A DNA stretch of 25,840 nt from Chloroflexota bacterium (GCA_024648655.1 JAGGDZ010000252.1:1-25840), one strand, 5' to 3'; counted from the first letter of the stretch, positions 6,594 to 14,740 are shown. Notes: generated from the letters alone by a model not told the origin. Numbers and translations: made by a program.

Positions 6594-7919
6594 ATGGCGG
6601 AAGCACAGTTATCGAGCCTGATTCTGATAGCCATCTGCATATTGCTGTCGGCGTTCTTCGCGTCATCAGAGTCGGCGTTTCTCGCACTCGAGCGGGTCAG
6701 GCTCGCTCACCTCATCAACACCAACAGACCCGGGGCGCAGCGTATTGCAGATATGCTAGAGCGTCCGGAGCGCCTGCTTTCCACCATCCTTCTTGGACAA
6801 AACCTGGTGAATGTGGGGTTCACTGCGCTGATTACCGTGGTCGTGCTAAACCTGCTGGGCGAGGGACGCGAGGGGCTTGCTACCATTCTGGCGACCATGG
6901 CAGGCACCGCGCTCCTGCTGATATTCGGTGAGACCATTCCGAAGACCATCGCGGTGCATCAGTCGGAGCGCATCACCTTTTGGTATGCGCGTCCTCTTAA
7001 AACGCTCGAAACGCTGTTCTGGCCCATCATCTTCCTCCTGCAAGGCATTACGAACTGGACGACCCGGCTGCTCGGCGTAGATCCGCAAGCGCGCGACTCT
7101 ATCACCGAGGGCGAACTTCTCACGCTCATCGATATCGGCGAAGCAGAGGGCACTTTCGAGCCGGGTGAGGCGGAGCTGCTGCGCGATGTCTTCCGCTTCG
7201 GCGACCGTCAGGTGCGCGAGGTGATGACGCCTCGCCCTGAGATGATTAGCGTGCAGCACAGCTCGACCCTCAGCGAGTTTCTCGAAGTCTATGACCAGCA
7301 CTCGCACACGCGATTCCCCGTGTACAACAACGACTCGAGCGAGAACATCATCGGCATCCTGTCGGCGAAGGATGTGCTGCGGGCGATGGCGCGCAACGGC
7401 GGCTTAGAGATGGACGCCTCGGTAACGGAAGTCGTCCGTGCCCCTCTGTTCGTGCCGGAAACCAAGCGCACCGCCGAACTTTTCGACGAGATGCGAAAGG
7501 ATGGCCACCAGATGGCTATCATCGTGGACGAGTACGGCGGACTTGCCGGCTTGGTCACGCTCAAGCGCCTGTCCGAGGAGGTTGTCGGTGCGCATGGCGA
7601 GGAGGGCGCGGCTCCCGAAGAGGAGTACGAGAGCCTCGACGATAATACCTTCCAAGTCGAGGCGGCTATGAGCGTGGACGAGGCGAATGAAGATCTTGCT
7701 CTCAACATTCCGGGTGGAGACTTCGACACCGTCGCGGGGTTTGTGCTGGACAGGCTCGGACACATTCCCCGAGAAGGCGAGACGCTTGAGTACGAGGGCA
7801 TGAAGATCGAGGTTATCGAGATGCGAGCGCTGAAGATAGAGACCGTTAAGGTTACTCGCTTGAATGCGGCTGAACCCGGCTGGCGGGGCTTCCAAAGGGG
7901 CAATGAACTCAGCGAGTAG
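6594..7919 (+). CDS. CorC/HlyC (CNNM-type) family membrane protein with CBS domains
   Basis: A 441-residue hemolysin-family protein related to CNNM/CorC magnesium and cobalt efflux or resistance proteins. Order: a DUF21/CNNM transmembrane domain at about 1-190 (SSESAFLALERVRL near the start, then LLIFGETIPKTIAVH); a pair of CBS domains at about 205-325 (VREVMTPRPEMISV, FPVYNNDSSENIIGILSAKD, IVDEYGGLAGLVTL); and a C-terminal CorC_HlyC transporter-associated domain at about 345-430 (GGDFDTVAGFVLDRLGHIP). All three domains are complete and the length is normal. It begins 6 bp after recX behind a GGAGG box and overlaps the next gene, tilS, by 17 bp. The transported ion is not proven for most bacterial members. 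Confidence 0.92.
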   Translation: MAEAQLSSLILIAICILLSAFFASSESAFLALERVRLAHLINTNRPGAQRIADMLERPERLLSTILLGQNLVNVGFTALITVVVLNLLGEGREGLATILATMAGTALLLIFGETIPKTIAVHQSERITFWYARPLKTLETLFWPIIFLLQGITNWTTRLLGVDPQARDSITEGELLTLIDIGEAEGTFEPGEAELLRDVFRFGDRQVREVMTPRPEMISVQHSSTLSEFLEVYDQHSHTRFPVYNNDSSENIIGILSAKDVLRAMARNGGLEMDASVTEVVRAPLFVPETKRTAELFDEMRKDGHQMAIIVDEYGGLAGLVTLKRLSEEVVGAHGEEGAAPEEEYESLDDNTFQVEAAMSVDEANEDLALNIPGGDFDTVAGFVLDRLGHIPREGETLEYEGMKIEVIEMRALKIETVKVTRLNAAEPGWRGFQRGNELSE

Positions 7920-9378
7920 CAGAGCGATTGACACGCTGGAAGGGCACGTTGCGGCTGCGATTTCTGAGCGTGACTTATCGGGCAAGCGGCTGCTAGTCGC
8001 GGTATCGGGGGGGCATGATTCGCTGGCGCTGCTGCATGCACTGTGTCATCTGCGGGGTGATTACGGACTGACGTTGTGTGGGGCGCACCTGAACCATAGG
8101 CTTCGGGGCGCGGAATCGGACGCGGACGCGGAGTTTGCGCGGGATACATTCGAGCGGCTGGGCATTCCGTTCACCGTGGGCGGCGTGGATGTGGCGGCGT
8201 ACCGCAGACAGTACAAGCTTTCTCTGGAAGATGCGGCTCGCAGGGTGAGATACTCATTTCTGGCTGATGCTGCCGCGAAGCATGGCGCGGAGGCGATTGC
8301 GCTTGGGCATACGGCGGACGACCAAGCCGAGACGGTGCTAATGCACATCATACGAGGGAGCGGGCTGGATGGGCTGCGTGGGATGCAGACGCTGGACGGG
8401 CGGACGATTGGCAGCAGGCGGGTTGCGCTGTTTCGGCCTATGCTGGGCTTGAGCCGAGCGGAGACGGAGGGGTACTGCGGAGCGCTGGGCTTGACGCCGC
8501 GTGTCGATCCGTCAAATTCGTCGCCGGAGTTTCTGCGTAATCGCATACGTATGGAGCTTGTGCCCCTGCTTGAACAGATGAACCCGTCGGCGCGTGATGC
8601 GCTGGTGCGCCTGGCGCGGAATGCGACGCAGGACAGCGAGTATATCTGGGAGCGTGCCGATGCGGTTTGGCGCGAAGTGGCGCAGACGGTCGAAAGCGGC
8701 GTCATCAGACTGGATGCCGTAGCGCTTGGCAAGGAGCACGCGACGATTCGGGGGCGTGTACTGCGGCGCGCGATCGAGGCGGCGGGCGGGGAGATTACAC
8801 AGCGGCACATACTGGATATGATGGCGATGTTGGGGGACGCGCCCGGCAAGAGGCTGCACCTGTCGGGGGGGCGTGGATTCGTTACGGGGTACGGTGAGGC
8901 ATATGTGGGAAGAGTGGAAGTGGTGGAGGATGCGCTGATGCCGTTGCCTGCGCTGCGCGGGGAGTTCCCGATGCCTGTTCCGGGTGAGGCGCGAGTGGAG
9001 GGATGGCATATTACCATAGCTAACATTGATAGACAGGATGTAGGGGATGTACGGGATGAATTGGAACATAGGGATCCTGTGCATCCCTGTAAGTTCAATT
9101 TCAGCGAGATGTTGGATATGGATTGTGTGGGTGAGGAGCTGCGTGTGCGGGGGCGACTGCCGGGGGATCGGTTTCAGCCGCTTGGGATGGATGGCTCGAA
9201 GTCGCTGCGGGAGTTCATGATAGACGCTCGGATTCCGCGTGGATGGCGCGACGGGTTGCCACTGATGGTGTCTGAGCGGGGCATTGTGTGCGTGCCTGGG
9301 TGGCGCATCGCGCACTGGGCGCGGGTTACGGAGGAGACGAAACGCGCTCTGAGGCTCGATGTGGCTTTCGAGGGATGA
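7903..9378 (+). CDS. tilS: tRNA(Ile)-lysidine synthase TilS
   Basis: Attaches lysine to C34 of the CAU-anticodon tRNA-Ile using ATP, an essential tRNA modification. From ATG 7903 the protein has 491 residues. The PP-loop SGGHDS is at 35-40, followed by the HLNHRLRGAESDAD and LGHTADDQAETVLM motifs of the N-terminal catalytic domain. The FLRNRIRMELVPLL block precedes the middle domain, and the TilS C-terminal domain ends the protein (RGRLPGDRFQPLG through GWRIAHWARV). ATG 7903 is preferred to ATG 7864 because AAAGGGG lies just upstream and the extra 13 residues are not family-like; it overlaps the CorC-like gene by 17 bp. An unusual segment at about residues 380-400, before the C-terminal domain, is encoded by a palindromic repeat that looks inserted in frame. 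Confidence 0.95.
   Translation: MNSASSRAIDTLEGHVAAAISERDLSGKRLLVAVSGGHDSLALLHALCHLRGDYGLTLCGAHLNHRLRGAESDADAEFARDTFERLGIPFTVGGVDVAAYRRQYKLSLEDAARRVRYSFLADAAAKHGAEAIALGHTADDQAETVLMHIIRGSGLDGLRGMQTLDGRTIGSRRVALFRPMLGLSRAETEGYCGALGLTPRVDPSNSSPEFLRNRIRMELVPLLEQMNPSARDALVRLARNATQDSEYIWERADAVWREVAQTVESGVIRLDAVALGKEHATIRGRVLRRAIEAAGGEITQRHILDMMAMLGDAPGKRLHLSGGRGFVTGYGEAYVGRVEVVEDALMPLPALRGEFPMPVPGEARVEGWHITIANIDRQDVGDVRDELEHRDPVHPCKFNFSEMLDMDCVGEELRVRGRLPGDRFQPLGMDGSKSLREFMIDARIPRGWRDGLPLMVSERGIVCVPGWRIAHWARVTEETKRALRLDVAFEG
9043..9100. repeat. Palindromic repeat inside tilS
   Basis: Positions 9059-9100 form a long hairpin. The inner stem is AGGGAT-cctgtgc-ATCCCT (9070-9088), and the outer stem pairs AATTG-AAC (9059-9067, one bulged G) with GTTCAATT (9093-9100). 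Just upstream, GACAGGATGTAGGGGATGT and ACGGGATG repeat the same GGAT words. The segment encodes an Asp/Arg/Val-rich stretch between two conserved TilS regions, which suggests an in-frame insertion into a tolerant linker. Confidence 0.55.
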
Positions 9379-9384
9379 ACGGGG

Positions 9385-10119
9385 TCAGTCTTGCTGGAGG
9401 CGTCTGAGCTGCTCGCGCAATACGGCTAGTTCGGCTTCGGCTGCGTCTGCACGGGCTGCCTCTGCATCTGCGCGCGCGGCGTCGAAGTCTGCACGGGCGG
9501 CGGCTTCTTCGGGAGTGGGTATGTACTCACCTGTGGCAGGGTCTCTGAGGCGTATCTGTTCCTTTTCCCAGCAGATGTCCAAGCCCAGCACAGGGCTGTG
9601 CCCCCAGATCAGGCCGTCCGGCTCGTGGTGGATTTCCAGTGGCTCATAGCGATCGCCGACCAAGGCGTCGCCTGCGAGCGCGGTATCGTGGAACTCGCCG
9701 CCGGTGTGATCGAAGCGCCAATACTCGCGCACTCCGTAGGCAGCGTAGCCTTCGCGCTTCACGGTGTAGTCGCGGCGTCCTGTGCTGCGCGACGCTACTT
9801 CGAGGATGAAGTCGGGTGGCTTGCCTACTTCGCTGATGACATAGCCGTTGCGCGCTACTATGGCACCGGGGTCAACGCCGAATGTCACTACACAGTCGGG
9901 CACGAATCGCTCGGCGTCGTTGTCCCCGTTGTACCGGAGATAGCCTTCACCGCACACGAGCACATCGTTGCGCTGGGCGAAATGGTAACGAACGATGCTT
10001 CCGAAGTCGAGCAGTCGAAAGGTTTGCTGCATATCAGGCTCTCTCGGCGGGTCGGGCAACGGAACTATGTGAGCGTACTTGCCGTTGGCAGTTGGCTTGG
10101 CGATGCCTTGGGTTGTCAT
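9385..10119 (-). CDS. Uma2-family (DUF820) putative PD-(D/E)XK endonuclease with coiled-coil tail
   Basis: A 244-residue Uma2 protein. The nuclease-fold core shows the family signature: PDCVVTFGV, then PPDFILEVASRSTGRRDYTVKREGYAAYGVREYWRFD, which supplies the D...ExA...K pattern of PD-(D/E)XK enzymes. After about residue 195 the protein becomes an Ala/Glu/Asp/Arg helix (repeats of AARAD and AEAARADAAEAE, ending VLREQLRRLQQD) that should form a coiled coil. Uma2 proteins are named endonucleases, but their biological role is not established and they often occur as many paralogues; a second copy is at the end of this window. AAGGAAAG lies upstream of the ATG. The gene converges on tilS with only 6 bp between stops. 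Confidence 0.9.
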   Translation of the reverse strand: MTTQGIAKPTANGKYAHIVPLPDPPREPDMQQTFRLLDFGSIVRYHFAQRNDVLVCGEGYLRYNGDNDAERFVPDCVVTFGVDPGAIVARNGYVISEVGKPPDFILEVASRSTGRRDYTVKREGYAAYGVREYWRFDHTGGEFHDTALAGDALVGDRYEPLEIHHEPDGLIWGHSPVLGLDICWEKEQIRLRDPATGEYIPTPEEAAARADFDAARADAEAARADAAEAELAVLREQLRRLQQD

Positions 10120-10162
10120 GGCTTTCCTTTCCCAGGAGAAGGCGCACCGATACCGTTACGGC

Positions 10163-10168
10163 ATTATA
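10163..10168 (-). promoter_or_regulatory. Candidate -10 box for the Uma2 gene
   Basis: A perfect TATAAT on the minus strand, 44 nt upstream of the Uma2 start codon, in the gap after the phosphoribosyltransferase gene. No good -35 hexamer is present at 16-18 nt. Confidence 0.45.
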
Positions 10169-10237
10169 ACACGTGAACGGGCGCAGACATGTTGGAGGAG
10201 GCGCGGCGCAGACGAATTGCGCTGCACTTAGCTGCAT

Positions 10238-11236
10238 TTACATGATGCGGTCGAGGCGGGGGCTTGGTGTGATGCCTGGCATTCTGCCGCGACGGGCGAC
10301 GGGAGCGCCGTCAATCTCGTGAATTTCGGCGCTGAAGCCAAGAGGAGGCGCGCCGGCGATTGCTTCATCGGCGCTGAAGCCGTTGACCGGGGCTTCCTCG
10401 TCGATGAATTGGCGTATGGTGTCCTTGTTCACGCCGTGAGTCACGAAGATGTCAACGTGCTGGAAGCCCTGCGCGTCCAGCTTCGCGCGAATTTCCTTGA
10501 CCAGGCAGGGGGTTACGCCGCCGCGCTCGGCCGGGGTGCTCAGGTTCACGCCGCGCAGCCTGTCGCGGAACGCGCGCGCCACGTTGATTGCTTCTTCCGC
10601 CTCGTCCTTGAAGGTGTCGATTATGGCGATTCTTGGGATTTCTAGGGGGAGATGCCGGTCGTAAGACTGGAGAGCCTTGACGGTGTCGCCGAGAAGAAGA
10701 GGGAGCGCATGCTGCATATATCCGGTAGGGGTTACGCTGGCGAGCCGAGCGCCGAGCATAGAGGAGACGGCGACGCATCCGCCGGTTACGGCGGCGTAGT
10801 CTATGAGCGGAACGACGTTTGGGTGCGCGTAGGCCGGGACGGTGCAGACTACGGGGACGCTGCCGGCGGCATTGACACATTCGCGGGCGGCTGTCGCCCA
10901 GCCGCTGGACGCCGCGAGCATGCCGCAGATCGTCATTTCGTAGAGACCGATGACGCTGTATGCCGCCTTGATGCGGAGGGCGACCTCGCCTGCTGTCATC
11001 TCTCGTCCTTCACTGAGTGCCCAGACTTCTATGCCGGTTTCCGGGAGGACCTTTTCCAGCAGGGCGCGGACTTCTTCGATGCCGCAGAGGACGCCGTTGC
11101 GGTTCGGGCAGAATTCCAGCGTGACATCGGGGCTGACGTTCTCGCTACGCAGGATAGTCTGCGTGCGCTGGGACTGTACATCGCTGCGGTCGCCAATTAG
11201 AACTGAGGGGGGAACGTCGAAGTCGGGAGTTGTCAT
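10238..11236 (-). CDS. Nicotinate phosphoribosyltransferase-like protein
   Basis: Probably converts nicotinate and PRPP to nicotinate mononucleotide in the Preiss-Handler NAD salvage route. The 332-residue protein resembles the short NAPRTase class. An N-terminal domain includes EVRALLEKVLPETGIEVWAL and GEVALRIKAAYSVIGLYE. The C-terminal phosphoribosyltransferase barrel includes IAIIDTFKDEAEEAINVAR, LRGVNLSTPAERGGVTPCLVKE (quoted as consecutive family blocks), and DIFVTHGVNKDTIRQFID. It is shorter than the 390-490 residues of classic PncB. The gene lies 46 bp downstream of a nicotinamidase-like gene on the same strand, which supports the NAD salvage role. Quinolinate phosphoribosyltransferase shares the fold and is the main alternative. 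The ribosome-binding site (AGAAGAA) is weak. Confidence 0.82.
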   Translation of the reverse strand: MTTPDFDVPPSVLIGDRSDVQSQRTQTILRSENVSPDVTLEFCPNRNGVLCGIEEVRALLEKVLPETGIEVWALSEGREMTAGEVALRIKAAYSVIGLYEMTICGMLAASSGWATAARECVNAAGSVPVVCTVPAYAHPNVVPLIDYAAVTGGCVAVSSMLGARLASVTPTGYMQHALPLLLGDTVKALQSYDRHLPLEIPRIAIIDTFKDEAEEAINVARAFRDRLRGVNLSTPAERGGVTPCLVKEIRAKLDAQGFQHVDIFVTHGVNKDTIRQFIDEEAPVNGFSADEAIAGAPPLGFSAEIHEIDGAPVARRGRMPGITPSPRLDRIM

Positions 11237-11282
11237 AAGTGTTCTTCTAATACCGTCCGTAGCTCAAGATTGTCAACCGGAT

Positions 11283-11855
11283 TTACTGAGATGTCGCTTG
11301 TTCATGGGGTGCTTGTTCCTGGGATGCTTGTTCCTGGGATGAAAGGAGACGCGCGCCAAGAATCTTTTCCATGTGCTGAAGGGCGTTTTCGTGCGCCTGT
11401 TGGTCGAATGAGGCAACGCAGTCTGTGGGGACGTCCACAGGGTAGTCGCGGTTGCGGGCATCGGCGACGGTGTGCATGACGCAGATGTCGGTGCATACGC
11501 CGCAGACGATGACGCGGTCGGGCTGAAGGTCGGCGAGTGTGTCTTCGAGATTGGTGTCATAGAAGGCGCTGTACCGGCGCTTGGGCAGGTGAATGCCCTC
11601 GTAGTCGCGCAGTTCAGGGATAATTTCAGGCTCTTCCGTGCCACGAACGCAGTGTACCGGGAACATCTGGAATTCGAGGTCGTCCGGGTCGTGCGTGTCG
11701 CAGATGAAGATGACGCTGCCGCCTGCCGCCTGCTCGGCCTCTATGAGGCGTTGCACGTTGGGGATGATTTCTCGCGCGGTGTCTCCGCAGTACAGATTGT
11801 GCCCGTCTTCCATAAAGCCGACAACCATATCAGTTACGAGAACTACGTTTGCCAC
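11283..11855 (-). CDS. Nicotinamidase-like isochorismatase-family hydrolase
   Basis: Likely deamidates nicotinamide to nicotinate. The catalytic triad of the family is intact: D9 (VLVTDMVVGF), K92 (LPKRRYSAF) and C125 (GVCTDICVMHT). The metal-binding set of nicotinamidases is also visible: D53 and H55 in ICDTHD, and H68 in FPVHCVRGT. Translation is predicted from GTG 11855, giving 190 residues, with GAGG about 8 nt upstream. The C-terminus is unusual: residues after about 172 (SSQEQASQEQAPHEQATSQ) come from a 15-bp tandem repeat and are not part of the fold. It is followed by a nicotinate phosphoribosyltransferase-like gene, so the two genes would carry out two successive NAD salvage steps. 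Other isochorismatase-type amidases are possible, but the metal ligands and partner gene favour nicotinamidase. Confidence 0.88.
   Translation of the reverse strand: MANVVLVTDMVVGFMEDGHNLYCGDTAREIIPNVQRLIEAEQAAGGSVIFICDTHDPDDLEFQMFPVHCVRGTEEPEIIPELRDYEGIHLPKRRYSAFYDTNLEDTLADLQPDRVIVCGVCTDICVMHTVADARNRDYPVDVPTDCVASFDQQAHENALQHMEKILGARLLSSQEQASQEQAPHEQATSQ
11296..11340. repeat. 15-bp tandem repeat, three copies, in the nicotinamidase C-terminus
   Basis: Units at 11296-11310, 11311-11325 and 11326-11340. The last two are identical (GCTTGTTCCTGGGAT) and the first differs at two positions. On the coding strand each unit gives five residues (SQEQA, SQEQA, PHEQA), lengthening the protein after the fold is complete. 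Confidence 0.9.
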
Positions 11856-11887
11856 AGGGCTGCCTCACAGGGAAGTATGTATTGGGC

Positions 11888-11909
11888 ACATCTTATATTG
11901 AGAAGATGT
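11888..11909. promoter_or_regulatory. Inverted repeat in the nicotinamidase promoter region
   Basis: Perfect 7-bp arms ACATCTT (11888-11894) and AAGATGT (11903-11909) flank an 8-nt centre. On the minus strand the repeat overlaps TTGACA and TATAAG words that resemble promoter boxes. It lies 33-54 nt upstream of the nicotinamidase start. It could be an operator; there is no T-run, so a terminator is less likely. Confidence 0.4.
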
Positions 11910-11951
11910 CAATCGCAATAGTAAGTTTAAGAAAATTACGAAAGGGTAGCG

Positions 11952-12713
11952 TCAGCGTCTTTGAGTTGTCTTGGGGATGCCGCCGAAGCGCAGGCGGAGC
12001 AGTCCCTTGATATCTTCAATTGCGGTGCCGAGTATCTTTACGCGGGTGTCGGGGTCGTCTGTCCAGTGGACGGGGATTTCGCGTATCTTGAAGCCGTTGG
12101 CTTCGGCGAGGATGAGCAGCTCGGTGTCGAAGAACCAGCGGTTGTTCTTGATGAGAGGTACGAGGCTGCCGACTGCGCGGCTGCTGACCGCCTTGAAGCC
12201 GCACTGCGCGTCTCGGAAGCCTGTGAAGAACATCGAGCGGAAGAGGAAGCTATATCCTCTTGATGTTATCTCGCGCTTGATAGGGCGGCGCTCGACACGA
12301 GCACCGCTTATGAGGCGCGAGCCGATGGCGATGTCGAAGCCCTGCTCGGCGACTGCGCTGACCAGAGGGTGAAGCGCGGCAAGGTCGGTGGATAGGTCAA
12401 CGTCCATGTACGCCACGATGTCGGCTTCGGAAGCCAGCCATGCGGTGCGGAGCGCCAAGCCGCGCCCTCTCTGTTCGAGGCGGAAGGGAGACACACCGGG
12501 GTATTCCTGCGACAGGCTCTTCGAGACTTCCGGAGTTGTGTCTTCGGAGCCGTTGTCAGCGATAACGATGCGCCAGTCGTAGGCATTGAAGTTGGCGGAG
12601 AGGTGCGCGTGAAGCACGGGTATGCTTTGCGGCAGGGCGTGCTCTTCGTTGAGCACAGGTATAACGATGTCAAGTCTTTTTTGGGTCATAATTTGCGAAT
12701 TATCGTTAATCAT
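11952..12713 (-). CDS. GT2-family glycosyltransferase, dolichyl-phosphate glucosyltransferase-like
   Basis: Transfers a sugar from an NDP-sugar, probably to a polyprenyl phosphate on the cytoplasmic face. From ATG 12713 the product has 253 residues. The N-terminal LDIVIPVLNEEHALP and VIADNGSEDTT motifs are the GT2 nucleotide-binding start, YMDVDLSTDL carries the DxD-type metal site, and DAQCGFKAVS with NRWFFDTELL and the EIPVHWTDDP block is typical of the DPG-synthase/Alg5-like group. No C-terminal membrane domain is present. The frame stays open upstream through the end of purH to 12908, but those residues are a shadow of purH. ATG 12713 lies 22 bp after the purH stop; ATG 12689 is an alternative. 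Co-transcription with purH is likely. Confidence 0.88.
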   Translation of the reverse strand: MINDNSQIMTQKRLDIVIPVLNEEHALPQSIPVLHAHLSANFNAYDWRIVIADNGSEDTTPEVSKSLSQEYPGVSPFRLEQRGRGLALRTAWLASEADIVAYMDVDLSTDLAALHPLVSAVAEQGFDIAIGSRLISGARVERRPIKREITSRGYSFLFRSMFFTGFRDAQCGFKAVSSRAVGSLVPLIKNNRWFFDTELLILAEANGFKIREIPVHWTDDPDTRVKILGTAIEDIKGLLRLRFGGIPKTTQRR

Positions 12714-12717
12714 CAAT

Positions 12718-12741
12718 TCTAGTCTAATGTCTAGTCTAATG
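12718..12741. repeat. 12-bp exact tandem duplication at the purH/glycosyltransferase junction
   Basis: TCTAGTCTAATG occurs twice (12718-12729, 12730-12741). The second copy contains the purH stop codon (12736-12738), and the first lies just before the glycosyltransferase start. Confidence 0.9.
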
Positions 12742-14268
12742 GCGGAAGTGACGGGTGCCTGTGAAGAGCATAGCGATGTTATGCTCGTTGGCGGCGGCGA
12801 TGACTTCATCGTCGCGGATCGAGCCGCCGGGTTCGGCGATTGCGGTGATTCCGCCGGATGCCGCCATCTCAATGTTGTCGGCGAAAGGGAAGAAGGCGTC
12901 TGATGCAAGTACGCTGCCCTTTGCCTTGTCCTCGGCGATGCGTAGAGCGAGGTGAACGCTGACTACGCGGTTGGGCTGTCCCGCGCCCATGCCGACGAGA
13001 GTATTGTCCTTTGCGAGAACGATAGTATTGGACTTGATGTGCTTGGCTGCCTTCCACGCGAATGTGAGGTCGGCAAGCTCGGCGTCCGTAGGCTGGCGCT
13101 CGGTAACGACCTTCCAGTCTGCGGTGGATTCGGCGATGTCGTCGGTCTGCTGCACTAGCGCGCCCCCGGAGACGAGGCGCACGTCCAAGCCCTCCTGGGG
13201 GCCTGATGCGGGCGCGACTTCAAGCAGGCGAGTGCGGCGGCGGCGGCGCAGGACTTCGAGCGCGTCGTCTTCGTAGCCGGGCGCGATGATGATGTCGAAA
13301 AGGACGCCGCGCATTGCCCGCGCTGTATCAGCGGTCAGGGCGCGGTTGAAGGCGACGATTCCACCATACGCGGAAACGGAGTCGCCCTCGAACGCTCGCT
13401 GATACGCCGTTGGCTGATGATCGTGGATGGCAAGTCCGCAAGGGTTGGTATGCTTGATGACGGTCGCCGCCGGCTGATCGAAGTCTGCGACCACGCGCCA
13501 TGCGGCATCGGCGTCGAGGTAGTTGGTGTATGACATGTCGATGCCGTGAAGCTGCTTCGCGCGGACGATGCCGCCTGTCGATAGAGGTGCGGCATAAATG
13601 CCTGCCTGCTGGTGGGGGTTTTCGCCGTAACGCAGCGCAGATACCTTACTGAATCCGAAAGTCGTCTCATCCGGTTCGAGTACGTCTGCACCTAGATACT
13701 GGCCAAGATACTGGGAAATAGTCGTGTCGTAGAGCGCGACGTGCTGGAATGCCTTGCGCGCCAATGCACGGCGTTCGTCCTGGGTCAGGTCTTTGCCGGC
13801 GACAAGGCGTTCGGCTATCCAGCCATAGTCGGCGGGGTCAACGACGACGATGACGTGCGGGAAGTTCTTGGCTGCGCCGCGAATCATGGTGGGCCCGCCA
13901 ATGTCGATGTTCTCCAGCGCGTCTATGAGGGTGGCGTCGGGACGGCTCACGGTGTCAACGAATGGGTAGAGGTTGGAGGCGACGACATCGATTGCGCCGA
14001 TACCGTGCGCGGCGAGTTGCGCGTTGTGCTCGGCGATGTCGCGGCGGGCGAGTATGCCGCCGTAGATGGCGGGGTGCAGGGACTTCACGCGTCCGTCAAG
14101 AATCTCTGGGAAGCCGGTGATGTCCTCGACGTGCTGCGCGGGGATGCCGGCGGCAGATATGGCGGCGTGCGTGCCGCCTGTGCTGACGAGCGAGTGGCCG
14201 CTGTCGTGAAGAGCGCGGGCGAAGTCGGCGAGGTTGGTCTTGTCGTAAACGCTGAGGAGCGCTTGCAT
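12736..14268 (-). CDS. purH: Bifunctional AICAR transformylase / IMP cyclohydrolase
   Basis: Catalyses the last two steps of IMP synthesis: formylation of AICAR by 10-formyl-THF, then ring closure. The 510-residue protein has an N-terminal MGS-like IMP cyclohydrolase domain (LLSVYDKTNLADFARAL, STGGTHAAI, GRVKSLHPAIYGGILARRD across residues 3-75, here listed as separate motifs). The C-terminal AICARFT domain includes LRYGENPHQQAG, VIKHTNPCGLAI (the catalytic Lys-His pair), FEGDSVSAYGGIVAFNR and the closing DAFFPFADNIEMAA...GGSIRDDEVI. Length and both active sites are normal. AAGGA lies 8 nt before ATG 14268. It is separated from purM by 680 bp with its own candidate -10 box, so it may be transcribed separately from purF-purN-purM. 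Confidence 0.97.
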   Translation of the reverse strand: MQALLSVYDKTNLADFARALHDSGHSLVSTGGTHAAISAAGIPAQHVEDITGFPEILDGRVKSLHPAIYGGILARRDIAEHNAQLAAHGIGAIDVVASNLYPFVDTVSRPDATLIDALENIDIGGPTMIRGAAKNFPHVIVVVDPADYGWIAERLVAGKDLTQDERRALARKAFQHVALYDTTISQYLGQYLGADVLEPDETTFGFSKVSALRYGENPHQQAGIYAAPLSTGGIVRAKQLHGIDMSYTNYLDADAAWRVVADFDQPAATVIKHTNPCGLAIHDHQPTAYQRAFEGDSVSAYGGIVAFNRALTADTARAMRGVLFDIIIAPGYEDDALEVLRRRRRTRLLEVAPASGPQEGLDVRLVSGGALVQQTDDIAESTADWKVVTERQPTDAELADLTFAWKAAKHIKSNTIVLAKDNTLVGMGAGQPNRVVSVHLALRIAEDKAKGSVLASDAFFPFADNIEMAASGGITAIAEPGGSIRDDEVIAAANEHNIAMLFTGTRHFRH

Positions 14269-14344
14269 TTGTGTGTCCTTCTGTTATGGGGTTGGGTGAC
14301 GGCAAGTAGTGAATTGGTGCAAAAACGTTAATGGAATCAAGTAA

Positions 14345-14350
14345 ATTATA
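14345..14350 (-). promoter_or_regulatory. Candidate -10 box for purH
   Basis: A perfect TATAAT on the minus strand, 76 nt upstream of the purH start, in an AT-rich patch. No convincing -35 was found. Confidence 0.4.
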
Positions 14351-14566
14351 CAGGTTTTTGTTGACCACATGCGGACTGCATGAACCCACTTCGCAATCTT
14401 GGAAGGCGCGTGCGTTGATGTCATTTTACGCTAAAGCGAATGGATTACCGGCTTCCGGGTAATGGCGAAACGGATAACCTGCGGGAGTAAATTGCACTGT
14501 ATTCGAACTTTGGCGGACAGCGTCAGACTGCTGTAATGGCGGCGTGATAATCAGCTACAAAGACAG

Positions 14567-14584
14567 GCGAACAGAAGCGTTCGC
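14567..14584. repeat. Small hairpin in the purM-purH gap
   Basis: GCGAAC (14567-14572) and GTTCGC (14579-14584) pair perfectly around a 6-nt loop. The flanking AAAAGGAGTTTT gives only a weak U-run in either direction, so a terminator call is not secure. Confidence 0.4.
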
Positions 14585-14740
14585 AAAAGGAGTTTTGTAC
14601 CTGCATTCCAATCATTTGAACGGCAAGCCCGCAAGCGGCTCCGCGTCTTGGAAGTGGCGGATTCCTTGCACACTTTGATGCAATTTGCCGAGCAACCGAT
14701 TAGAGGCATTGGGTGGCATTCGGAGAGGGCAATACTCTGT

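Noticed and set aside
7289..9098. Long minus-strand open frames (286 and 345 codons) opposite the CorC-like gene and tilS
   Set aside because: Ser/Arg/Pro-rich shadows of GC-biased codons in two clearly identified genes; no motifs.
9385..10119. Uma2 genes as parts of a restriction or defence system
   Set aside because: No methyltransferase, helicase or other defence partner is nearby; the family occurs as dispersed paralogues of unknown role.
12714..12908. 65-residue N-terminal extension of the glycosyltransferase
   Set aside because: It lies within the purH coding sequence in another frame and looks like a Ser/Pro-rich shadow; GT2 proteins begin near residue LDIVIPV.
14567..14584. Rho-independent terminator after purM
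   Set aside because: Stem is only 6 bp and no U-run of useful length follows on the minus strand, so I list it only as a hairpin.
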